From Pseudomonas spelaei (GTDB taxonomy: Bacteria > Pseudomonadota > Gammaproteobacteria > Pseudomonadales > Pseudomonadaceae), in NCBI RefSeq assembly GCF_009724245.1, contig NZ_WNNK01000017.1:62001-126000 (forward strand): DNA of 64,000 nucleotides, in the 5' to 3' direction. Positions within the stretch are counted from its first letter, which is position 1. Every line of letters starts with the position of its first letter. Position numbers and translations under genes: made by a program. The notes below the pieces were generated by a model, which saw only the letters and a program-made list of their open reading frames with translations, searched no databases and was not told where the DNA came from. Below, in pieces: positions 16,712 through 24,693 of the stretch.

Positions 16712-19150
16712 TCAGCTCGGCTTGGCCTCGGCCAACGCCTGTTGTGCCAGCTCCTTCTCCGCTTCCTTGAGATCATCCTCGCTGATCATCTCGGCAATTA
16801 CCCGCAGGCGCTCCACCACCCGTGCATTGACGCTGCCTTCCGGGAATTGCCCCTCCTCGTCGGGCGCACCGGCCGGCTCGCCCACCAGCAGGCTCAGGGC
16901 CTCGTCAGCCTGGCGCACGGCGTAGACATGGAACATCCCATCCCGCACCGCCTGCAACACCTTCTCGTCGAGCATCAGCGTCGCGACGTTGGCCTGGGGA
17001 ATGATCGCCCCTTGCTCCCCCGTCAAACCACGGGCCTCGCAAAGGCGGAAGAAGCCTTCGATCTTCTCGTTGACCCCACCCACCGCCTGCACTTCACCAA
17101 ACTGGTTGATGGAGCCGGTGATGGCAAAGCATTGCTTGAGCGGCGTCTTCGACAGGGCCGAGATCAAGGTGCAGGCCTCGCCCAGAGACGCGCTGTCACC
17201 GTCGACATAACCGTAGGACTGCTCCAGGGCGATACTCGCCGAGATCGCCAACGGGAATTCCTGGGCATAACGGCTGCCCAAATAACCCGTGAGGATCATC
17301 ACACCCTTGGAGTGAATCGGCTGCCCGAGGTTAACTTCACGCTCGATGTCGACGATGCCGCTGCCGCCCGGGTACACCGTGGCGGAAATCCGCGCGGGCA
17401 CGCCGAACGCCGAATCACCGACCTCCAGCACCGTCAGCCCGTTGCACTTGCCCACGGCCGCGCCGGCGGTGTCGATCAGGATCACGCCGGCCAGCATGTC
17501 ATCGAGAATCCGCGCCGATACCCGCCCGGTGCGCGTGGCCTTGGCCTTGAGCGCACGCTCGATATGCCCGGCATCGGTCCGCTCATCGCCCGCCAGGTGA
17601 CGAATGAAATCCGCCTCACTGACCAGTTGGAACAGATCACCGATGCGCGCCGACAGACGCCCCTGGTTCTCCGCCAGCCGCGCGCTGTAGGTCGCCAGAC
17701 GCGCGACGGCATCAGAGGTCAGTGGCGCCATGCCTTCTTCCGAGGTACGGGTTTTGAGCAACTGGGCGAACTGCTCCAGGCTTTCATCGACCATTGGGAT
17801 GTCTTCATCGAAGTCCACCAGCACCCGGAACATCTCCTGGAAGTCCGGATCAGCGTCTTGCAGGGCGTAATACAACTGACGGGAACCAATGATGATGACT
17901 TTGAGCTGCAACGGGATCACTTGCGGGTTCAGCGTCACGGTAGCCAGGCGGCCCATCTCGCCCAGCGGTGACTCCATCTTCAGTTTGCGCGACTGCAGGG
18001 CACGCTTGAGGGCATCCCAGACAAACGGCTCGCTGAGCATTTTCTCTGCTTCAAGGATCAGGAACCCCCCATTGGCACGGTGCAAGGCACCCGGGCGCAG
18101 CTGCCGGTAGGTGGTGTACAGCGCCCCTTGGTCGGTGCTGTATTCGATCCGGCCGAACAGATTGTCGTAGGTCGGATGAGGCTCGAACACCACCGGCGCG
18201 CCGCCATTGACCGGATGACCGACGACCAGGCTCGGGCAGTATTGTTCTTCCAGCAACTTGCGGGCCTGAGCATCGGTTTTTGCATCGTCCACCAACTGCT
18301 CAACCACGGTTTTCAGCATGTAGACCTGCATCGCCTGCAGGTAACCGCAGACGGCAGCGTTCTCTGCGTACTTCTCGGACAACGGCGCCAACAGAGGCTG
18401 CAAGGCCAGCGTGATGGTTTCTTCGTTGAACTGGCGCATCTGGTTATTCGACTCGCGCTTCCACTGGGGCAAGCTGGCGAGCTCTTCGTTAAGGCGTTCT
18501 TCCAGTTCGGAAATATCGGTGTGGAAGCGCTCACGGTCGGCTTCCGGCAGTTGCGAAAACTCGGCTTCGTCCAGCGCCTTGCCATCGAGCATCGGCGTAA
18601 ACGCAATGTTGGTGCTGTCGCGGTACAGCGCCACGTCTTTTTCCAGGGCCAGGCGTTCAATCACGTCCAGGGCACGGTCGTAACGCTGGTTAAAAGCGCG
18701 GTCGATGGCGCTTTTACGCTGTTGATAAGTCGGGTGTTCAAACACCGCCGGGAAAGTCGCTACCAGGTTGTCGATCAGACCGTTGATATCGCTGATGAAC
18801 GCCGCTGCGCCACTCGCGGGCAACTCCAACGCACGAGGCTCTCGCGGCTCATCGAAATTATTGACGTAGACCCAGTCTGCCGGGGTCTGCAGGCGTTTGC
18901 CTTCGGCCTTGAGGTAGCGTTTGACGAACGAAAAGCGCCCGGTACCGGGTTCGCCCATGACAAAAACGTTGTAACCGGGGCGTGGCATGGCCACACCGAA
19001 CTGCAAGGCTTCGACCGCACGCTCCTGGCCAAGCACACCGCGAAAAGGCTCCAAATCATTGGTGGTCGAGAAGCTGAACTGTTCAGCGGAAAAAGGACGA
19101 GTCAGCGCTTCAGGCGCTAGACGCAAGCTGGCAGCAACAGGATCAGGCAT
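16712..19150 (-). CDS. Lon-related ATP-dependent protease (LonB/YcbZ-like)
   Basis: An 812-residue AAA-like protein with a C-terminal Lon (S16) protease domain. The protease has the Ser-Lys dyad: S653 in GYVDGDSASLGEA and K696 in GGVNEKIEGF, 43 residues apart as in E. coli Lon. The P loop at residues 66-74 reads GEPGTGRFS, with arginine in place of the usual Walker lysine. The classical Lon N domain is absent. It lies alone, divergent from the DUF3015 gene. Substrates are unknown. Confidence 0.9.
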   Translation of the reverse strand: MPDPVAASLRLAPEALTRPFSAEQFSFSTTNDLEPFRGVLGQERAVEALQFGVAMPRPGYNVFVMGEPGTGRFSFVKRYLKAEGKRLQTPADWVYVNNFDEPREPRALELPASGAAAFISDINGLIDNLVATFPAVFEHPTYQQRKSAIDRAFNQRYDRALDVIERLALEKDVALYRDSTNIAFTPMLDGKALDEAEFSQLPEADRERFHTDISELEERLNEELASLPQWKRESNNQMRQFNEETITLALQPLLAPLSEKYAENAAVCGYLQAMQVYMLKTVVEQLVDDAKTDAQARKLLEEQYCPSLVVGHPVNGGAPVVFEPHPTYDNLFGRIEYSTDQGALYTTYRQLRPGALHRANGGFLILEAEKMLSEPFVWDALKRALQSRKLKMESPLGEMGRLATVTLNPQVIPLQLKVIIIGSRQLYYALQDADPDFQEMFRVLVDFDEDIPMVDESLEQFAQLLKTRTSEEGMAPLTSDAVARLATYSARLAENQGRLSARIGDLFQLVSEADFIRHLAGDERTDAGHIERALKAKATRTGRVSARILDDMLAGVILIDTAGAAVGKCNGLTVLEVGDSAFGVPARISATVYPGGSGIVDIEREVNLGQPIHSKGVMILTGYLGSRYAQEFPLAISASIALEQSYGYVDGDSASLGEACTLISALSKTPLKQCFAITGSINQFGEVQAVGGVNEKIEGFFRLCEARGLTGEQGAIIPQANVATLMLDEKVLQAVRDGMFHVYAVRQADEALSLLVGEPAGAPDEEGQFPEGSVNARVVERLRVIAEMISEDDLKEAEKELAQQALAEAKPS

Positions 19151-19417
19151 CGGGCTTCCTTACATCAGGCGGGGCAGATGACGGCATTCTGGCGCCGGGT
19201 ATGGCTGGCTGGCAAGGCACGGCTTAGGGAAAGCATAGACACAGGTTCAGGCTTGCCAAAAAACCTCACCGTTCTCGATTGTTTTACAAAAACCCACGGA
19301 ACCCTTGGATCGTGCCTAAACTCCAAACTGCGCGGGTTGGATTAATAACCGACTCCTAGGGTGCTGTGAGGCACCTGAACCCTTGTCCATTGGTTTGCAC
19401 ACAAAGAGAACAAAGCT

Positions 19418-19906
19418 ATGAAACGGATCCTTCTCGGTACTCTCTTCACCGTCGTCTCCCTCAATGCAATGGCAGAAGCGCCAGGTGGCCCGAACTGCGG
19501 TTGGGGCAACATGCTGTTCGAAGGCCAGCGCGGCACACCCGCTCACTTCCTGGCCTCCACCACCAACGGCACCTCCGGTAACGCCACCTTCGGCATGACC
19601 TCGGGCACCAACGGCTGCAGCACCAACAGCAAGCTGACCTACGGCGGCAAGTCCTGGATTGCCATGAATGGCATGATGAACGAGCTGTCTGAAGACATGG
19701 CCAAAGGTAACGGCGAAGCGCTGACCACCTATGCCGTGGTACTGGGCGTTGCGCCTGAAGACCGCGAGCACTTTGCTGCCGTGACTCACGAGCACTTCCA
19801 GCAAATCTTCAGCAAGGCTGACGTCACCGCCGAAGATGTGCACACCAATACCCTCGCCGTACTGAAAAGCGACACCCGCCTGGCGAAATACGTTACCCAG
19901 GCTTAA
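19418..19906 (+). CDS. DUF3015 exported protein
   Basis: A 162-residue exported protein with a Sec signal peptide (MKRILLGTLFTVVSLNAMA). The mature domain has the DUF3015 pattern: GGPNCGWGNMLFEGQRG near the start, then a Gly/Ser/Thr-rich stretch and a helical C terminus. Two cysteines (NCGWG and NGCSTN) may form a disulfide. It is followed by a terminator and then the DUF4105/Lnb_N gene on the same strand, so the two may work together in the envelope. Function unknown. Confidence 0.88.
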   Translation: MKRILLGTLFTVVSLNAMAEAPGGPNCGWGNMLFEGQRGTPAHFLASTTNGTSGNATFGMTSGTNGCSTNSKLTYGGKSWIAMNGMMNELSEDMAKGNGEALTTYAVVLGVAPEDREHFAAVTHEHFQQIFSKADVTAEDVHTNTLAVLKSDTRLAKYVTQA

Positions 19907-19916
19907 GCTCGGCCCG

Positions 19917-19950
19917 CCCGTGCCTTTCGAGGCACGGGTTTTATATTTTT
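19917..19950 (+). terminator. Terminator between the DUF3015 and DUF4105 genes
   Basis: CCCGTGCC/GGCACGGG stem with a six-base loop, then TTTTATATTTTT. It lies 11 bases after the DUF3015 stop, so the downstream gene must use readthrough or its own promoter. Confidence 0.85.
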
Positions 19951-19999
19951 GGACCCGCCTCTTCCTTGGGTCTTTTTTATTTCGACTTAAGTTGCCCAC

Positions 20000-21853
20000 A
20001 TGCTCAAACGCCTTGCCTGGATGGCTCTCTTCGCCTGCGCCCCGCTGTACGCGGCCCCGCACCTTGATGATCAACGTTTGCAGCAATTGGCCAACGACCC
20101 GTTCTGGTTGTCCCTGGGCCATTACGAATCAGGCAAGTTCGAAGGCTGGCGCAGCTATGTCAGCGACAAGAAGTTCTTCCTTGCCGAAGATGGCGCCCAT
20201 CACCCCGACGCCGAACTCAAGGCCACCGTACAGGCACTCTATGCCCCGGCCAGCCTCGGTGAGCAACACGCCCAATGCGTTTACCCGGCCCGTACCCGCT
20301 GGCTCAAGGATCAGTTGCACCTGACTGACTTGCCGGCCCCGGACTGCAAAGAATTCAAGCAATGGTTCAAGGACGTCGCGCCCCACAGCGCGGTGATGAT
20401 CTTCCCGGCGGCCTACCTCAACAGCCCGTCATCGATGTTTGGCCATACCCTGCTGCGTATCGATCAAGCTGACGTGCAGAGCAACAACACCGCCCTGCTC
20501 AGCTACGCCATCAACTTCGGCGCCTATATCGAGGGCTCGGACAACAGCATCCTCTACGCCTGGAAAGGCTTGATGGGCGGCTACCCGGGCCTGTTTGCAC
20601 TGGTGCCGTACCAGGAAAAACTCTCGGAATACCGCAGCCTGGAAAACCGCGACCTGTGGGAATACCGACTGAACCTGACTCAGGTGGAAACCGAGCGCAT
20701 GGTCGAGCACGTCTGGGAGCTCAAGCAGATCCAGTTCGACTACTTCTTCTTCGACGAAAACTGCTCCTATCGTCTGCTCGAGCTGCTGCAAGTCGCCCGC
20801 CCGGGCCTGCGCCTGACCGAACAGTTCCCACTGACCGCCATTCCGACCGACACGGTAAAAGCCGTAAAAGACGCAGGTCTGGTAGAGAAAATCGACTACC
20901 GCCCCTCCCGCGAACGTGAGTTGCTGGAGCGCGCCAAGCCGCTGGACAGCGATGAGCAGCAATGGGTGCTGAAGATCAGCGACGACCAGAAACAACTGCA
21001 AGAACCAACCTTCAAGGCCATCGCCAAAGACCGCCAGGCCCTGATCATTGATGCCGCCTACCGCCTTGGCCGCTACCGTGCGAACGGTCTGGAACGCGAT
21101 ACCGAGCGTTCTCAACGCAGTTTCGAACTGCTACGGGCGATCAACCAGAACCCGCCGCCGGAGCTGAAGATCGAACAGCCCGGCCTTCCGGAGAACGGCC
21201 ACGAGTCCCGCACCTGGCAAGCCGGAGTCGGTACTCGGGGTGATAAGGCGTTCGGCGAATATGGCCTGCGCATGGCCTACCACGACCTCAACGACAACGC
21301 CGAAGGTTTCCCCCTGGGCGCTCAGATCGAAATCCTGCAAATGAAACTGCGCCAGTACGAAGGCAATCACTGGCAATTGCAGCAACTGGACCTGGCGACC
21401 ATTCGCTCACTGACCCCGCGTAACGAGCTGCTGCAACCCTGGTCCTGGCAAGTCACCGGTGGCCTTGAGCGCGTGCCGGGTAAACATGACGACCAGACCC
21501 TGGTCAGCCACGTCAACGGCGGCGCCGGCGGGACCTGGCAACTGCGCGACGACATGCTCGGCTTCGCCCTGGGCACAGTGCGGGTGGAACATAACAGCGA
21601 CTTCGACGAATTCATCTCCCCCGCTGCCGGCTTTAATACCGGCGTGTTGTGGAAAAATCCGCTGGGGAATCTGAGCCTGGAAGCCAAGGGCGACTTCTTC
21701 ACCAATGGCGAAGTGCGGCGCAGTATCAGCCTCAACCAGCAGTGGGAATTGTCGCGCAACCTTGGGCTGCGCCTGAGCGCACAGCGCGAATTCAGCCATT
21801 TGGCCACGCCAGTGAATGAGGTGATGCTTGAGGTGAAGTGGTATCACTATTGA
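20000..21853 (+). CDS. DUF4105 (Lnb N-terminal domain-like) exported protein
   Basis: A 617-residue exported protein with a signal peptide ending near APLYA-AP. The middle carries the DUF4105/Lnb_N domain: SSMFGHTLLRID with His149 and FFFDENCSYRLLELL with Cys255, the probable His/Cys pair of a papain/LRAT-like fold. This domain is found in Lnb, a lipoprotein N-acyl transferase of some bacteria. The C-terminal ~200 residues are rich in alternating beta pattern and end in WYHY, so an outer-membrane barrel is possible. Acyl transfer is inferred from the family. Confidence 0.85.
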   Translation: MLKRLAWMALFACAPLYAAPHLDDQRLQQLANDPFWLSLGHYESGKFEGWRSYVSDKKFFLAEDGAHHPDAELKATVQALYAPASLGEQHAQCVYPARTRWLKDQLHLTDLPAPDCKEFKQWFKDVAPHSAVMIFPAAYLNSPSSMFGHTLLRIDQADVQSNNTALLSYAINFGAYIEGSDNSILYAWKGLMGGYPGLFALVPYQEKLSEYRSLENRDLWEYRLNLTQVETERMVEHVWELKQIQFDYFFFDENCSYRLLELLQVARPGLRLTEQFPLTAIPTDTVKAVKDAGLVEKIDYRPSRERELLERAKPLDSDEQQWVLKISDDQKQLQEPTFKAIAKDRQALIIDAAYRLGRYRANGLERDTERSQRSFELLRAINQNPPPELKIEQPGLPENGHESRTWQAGVGTRGDKAFGEYGLRMAYHDLNDNAEGFPLGAQIEILQMKLRQYEGNHWQLQQLDLATIRSLTPRNELLQPWSWQVTGGLERVPGKHDDQTLVSHVNGGAGGTWQLRDDMLGFALGTVRVEHNSDFDEFISPAAGFNTGVLWKNPLGNLSLEAKGDFFTNGEVRRSISLNQQWELSRNLGLRLSAQREFSHLATPVNEVMLEVKWYHY

Positions 21854-21873
21854 TCCGTCGCTAAAGACCAAAT

Positions 21874-21960
21874 GTGCGAGCTGGCTTGCCTGCGATGACA
21901 GTCTGTCTGTTAATACAGCTGTAGCTGACCCACCGCTATCGCAGGCAAGCCAGCTCCCAC
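21874..21960. repeat. REPIN (family 1)
   Basis: Inverted REP pair, left arm GTGCGAGCTGGCTTGCCTGCGAT, right arm canonical. It starts 21 bases after the DUF4105 gene. Confidence 0.9.
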
Positions 21961-22086
21961 ATTTTTGACCGTATTTCCTCAGGTCCATCGGCGGCGACAC
22001 ATTTCTCACACTCCTTTCACATCTCCCCGACGAATCCACTCCTAGACTTCTCATATCAGCCATTCCATGGCCAATGGAGTCTTCAG

Positions 22087-22443
22087 ATGCGGCGGTGCGT
22101 GGTGATATTAGGTGTGTTGGTACTGTTGGCGGGTTGCCAATCAACCCACGAAGAGTTACTGGCCAAGGGTTATCCACCGGCCTTTGCCGATGGTTTCGAC
22201 GACGGTTGCAGCAGCGGCCGCCAAGCAGCAGGCGTGATCACCGGAGCATTTCGCAAGAACGTCCCCCGTTATCTGAAAGACCGCACATACGCCGAAGGTT
22301 GGGATGATGGTTTCCGCCAGTGCAAGGCCATGCGCGAAAACGAAGAACTCAATGACTACAAGGACCACCACTGGGACGAACGCGAGCGCGCCTGGCAACA
22401 GGAGAAGGACCGCGACGCGGCCAAGGCTTATCGCTCGCAATAG
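22087..22443 (+). CDS. Small lipoprotein of unknown function
   Basis: A 118-residue protein with a clear lipoprotein signal peptide, MRRCVVILGVLVLLAGC, lipobox LAGC and Cys17. The mature part is short, charged and has a YPPAFADGFDDGCSSGR segment echoed by YAEGWDDGFRQC, an internal duplication with one Cys each. The C-terminal third is a highly charged helix. No family assigned. Confidence 0.8.
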   Translation: MRRCVVILGVLVLLAGCQSTHEELLAKGYPPAFADGFDDGCSSGRQAAGVITGAFRKNVPRYLKDRTYAEGWDDGFRQCKAMRENEELNDYKDHHWDERERAWQQEKDRDAAKAYRSQ

Positions 22444-22513
22444 GTCGTTTTCAGACATCCATCGAAACTAAAAGGCGGCGACCATGACCTAAACTCCATA
22501 GCAGGAGAGTGTC

Positions 22514-23011
22514 ATGAGCCGAGCTTTCGTCAACGAAGACAGCGCCGCTGCCCAGGCCAGCCAGCCGGTGGAGCGCCTGGTCAGTGCGCAACCCAACCGC
22601 CTCACAGCCCAAGGCCTTGCACAGCTGCAAGCCAAGGTTGCCCAGCTTCAGCAGGAGTACAGCGACGAATCTGCCAAGGGCGAGCAGGCGGACAAACAGC
22701 GCCAGGCCGATCTTGAGCGGGATTTGCGCTACTTCAACCAGCGCCTGCAAAGTGCCCAGGTGGTGGCACCGGCAACCTCTACCGACAAGGCGCAGATCGG
22801 CAGTTGGGTGACCTTTGCCAATGAGCAGGACCAAGAGCGGCGCGTTCAATTGGTGGGTGAAGACCAGGCAGATGCCAACGCAGGCCTGATCAACTGGGGC
22901 TCACCTCTGGGGCGGGCGTTGCTGGGTGCTCAGGTGGGCGACGAGGTGCTGTGGAGGCGCCCCGCCGGTGATCAGTTGATCGAAGTCCTGCGCATTGAGC
23001 CCGAGGTTTAG
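22514..23011 (+). CDS. GreA/GreB-family elongation factor-like protein
   Basis: A 165-residue protein with an N-terminal coiled coil (about residues 30-80, LTAQGLAQLQAKVAQLQQEY...) and a C-terminal FKBP-like Gre domain (IGSWVTFANEQDQERRVQLVGEDQAD, then SPLGRALLGAQVGDEVLWRRP). That is the GreAB layout, although the coiled coil is shorter than in true GreA. AGGAG precedes the ATG. It converges on gdhA with a 4-base overlap. It probably binds RNA polymerase; whether it rescues backtracked complexes is unknown. Confidence 0.85.
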   Translation: MSRAFVNEDSAAAQASQPVERLVSAQPNRLTAQGLAQLQAKVAQLQQEYSDESAKGEQADKQRQADLERDLRYFNQRLQSAQVVAPATSTDKAQIGSWVTFANEQDQERRVQLVGEDQADANAGLINWGSPLGRALLGAQVGDEVLWRRPAGDQLIEVLRIEPEV

Positions 23012-24345
23012 ACGATGCCCTGGGCCAGCATCGCGTCCGCTACCTTCACGAAGCCTGCGATATTCGCGCCCTTCACGTAATTGACCCGGCCGTTCTCTTC
23101 ACCGTAATGCACACAGGCGTGATGGATCGACTGCATGATGTTATGCAACTTGCTGTCCACCTCACCGGCGGTCCACAGCAAGCGCATGGCGTTCTGCGAC
23201 ATTTCCAACCCGCTCACTGCCACGCCGCCGGCGTTGGAGGCCTTGCCTGGGGCGAACAGGATGCCTGCATCGATAAAGATATCCACAGCCTCAAGGGTGG
23301 TGGGCATGTTGGCGCCTTCGGCCACGCACACACAGCCATTGCGCAACAGCGTGCGCGCCGCGTCGGCGTCCAGTTCGTTCTGGGTAGCGCATGGCAGGGC
23401 GATGTCGCAAGCCAGCTCCCAGGGTGTTTTGCCGGCACGGAATTCCAGACCGAAGCGCCCGGCCAATTCACTGATACGACCGCGCTGGACGTTTTTCAGC
23501 TCCAGCAGCGCCGACCATTGCGCCTCGCTCAAACCGCTTTCGCAGTACAGGGTGCCTTCGGAGTCAGACAGGGAAATCACCTTGCCGCCCAGGTCCATGA
23601 CCTTGCGGGCAGCGTATTGGGCAACGTTGCCGGAACCCGAGATGGCCACGCGCTTGCCTTCGACACGCTGATTCTGACGCTTGAGCATTTCTTCGGCGAA
23701 GTATACACAACCGAAACCGGTGGCCTCCGGGCGAATCAGGCTGCCACCGTAGCTCATGCCCTTGCCGGTCAGCACCGAGGTGAATTGGTTGCTCAGGCGT
23801 TTGTACTGGCCGAACAGAAAGCCAATCTCCCGGGCGCCGACGCCAATATCCCCGGCCGGCACGTCCACATCCGCGCCGATGTGGCGGTACAGCTCACTCA
23901 TGAACGCCTGGCAGAAACGCATGACCTCGGCGTCACTCTTGCCCTTGGGATCAAAGTCCGAGCCGCCTTTGCCGCCGCCCATGGGCAGCGAGGTCAGGGA
24001 GTTCTTGAAGGTCTGCTCGAAGGCGAGGAATTTCAGGACACCCAGGTTCACCGACGGGTGGAAGCGCAGGCCGCCTTTGTAGGGGCCGATGGCACTGTTC
24101 ATCTGGATACGGAACCCGCGATTGACCTGAACCTTGCCGTGATCATCAACCCACGACACCCGAAACACGATGGCGCGCTCCGGCTCGCAGATGCGCTCCA
24201 GAATGCCTGAGGTCAGATAGTGCGGATTGGCTTCAAGAAACGGCCACAGACTGCGCAGGACTTCTTCCACGGCCTGGTGGAATTCCGGTTGGTCCGGGTC
24301 GCGTTTTTTGAGGCGGGCAAGAAAGGATTCGACGGATTCGATCAT
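23008..24345 (-). CDS. gdhA: NADP-specific glutamate dehydrogenase
   Basis: Hexameric small-type dehydrogenase making glutamate from 2-oxoglutarate and ammonium. The start MIESVESFLARLKKRD gives 445 residues, the family length; an upstream in-frame TTG has no ribosome site. Key blocks: NSAIGPYKGGLRFHPSV, LPMGGGKGGSDFDPKGK with the catalytic lysine, VPAGDIGVGAREIGFL, and the Rossmann motif SGSGNVAQYAA. The upstream region is AT-rich and has three copies of TTTTGCACC or a variant, possible operator elements. Confidence 0.97.
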   Translation of the reverse strand: MIESVESFLARLKKRDPDQPEFHQAVEEVLRSLWPFLEANPHYLTSGILERICEPERAIVFRVSWVDDHGKVQVNRGFRIQMNSAIGPYKGGLRFHPSVNLGVLKFLAFEQTFKNSLTSLPMGGGKGGSDFDPKGKSDAEVMRFCQAFMSELYRHIGADVDVPAGDIGVGAREIGFLFGQYKRLSNQFTSVLTGKGMSYGGSLIRPEATGFGCVYFAEEMLKRQNQRVEGKRVAISGSGNVAQYAARKVMDLGGKVISLSDSEGTLYCESGLSEAQWSALLELKNVQRGRISELAGRFGLEFRAGKTPWELACDIALPCATQNELDADAARTLLRNGCVCVAEGANMPTTLEAVDIFIDAGILFAPGKASNAGGVAVSGLEMSQNAMRLLWTAGEVDSKLHNIMQSIHHACVHYGEENGRVNYVKGANIAGFVKVADAMLAQGIV

Positions 24346-24531
24346 GAAAAGTCTCGGCAAATTTATTGTCGTTAAAGGAGATTTGAGCCGGACTTTAACA
24401 ATTCATGTTGCACCGTGACAGGGCAAAATGTCGCATTTGTGAATTTAAATGGTGCGATAGATATAAATAAATGACTTTTTTGCACCTGAATGGGGATTTA
24501 AACCAAAATTTTGCACCCATAGATAAACCGT

Positions 24532-24614
24532 CATCGCAGGCAAGCCAGCTCCCACCTTCAACCGCATTGCCACGGATGCACTCGGTCAAATGTGGGAGCT
24601 GGCTTGCCTGCGAT
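24532..24614. repeat. REP pair, outward orientation (family 1)
   Basis: ATCGCAGGCAAGCCAGCTCCCAC first and GTGGGAGCTGGCTTGCCTGCGAT second, so the arms point outward, opposite to most copies here. Another outward pair is at 30522. Confidence 0.85.
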
Positions 24615-24644
24615 GGGGCCTACTCGGCCCATAGAAAAAGGCGC

Positions 24645-24672
24645 AAAAAAAACGGAGCCCGAAGGCTCCGCT
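24645..24672 (-). terminator. Rho-independent terminator of ettA
   Basis: GGAGCC-TTCG-GGCTCC, a stable UUCG tetraloop, followed on the minus strand by eight Ts. It lies 22 bases after the ettA stop. Confidence 0.9.
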
Positions 24673-24693
24673 CTTTCAAACCACCAACCCGAA

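Larger units (their letters stand above)
24346..24693. other. 348-base gap: gdhA upstream region, REPIN and ettA terminator
   Basis: No gene is visible. From left to right: about 180 AT-rich bases forming the gdhA promoter region, with TTTTGCACC at 24478-24486 and 24509-24517 and TGTTGCACC at 24406-24414; a REPIN (24532-24614); and the ettA terminator (24645-24672). Confidence 0.7.

Noticed and set aside
16661..17971. 436-codon open frame opposite the Lon-like gene
   Set aside because: Antisense shadow; the opposite strand carries clear Lon motifs.
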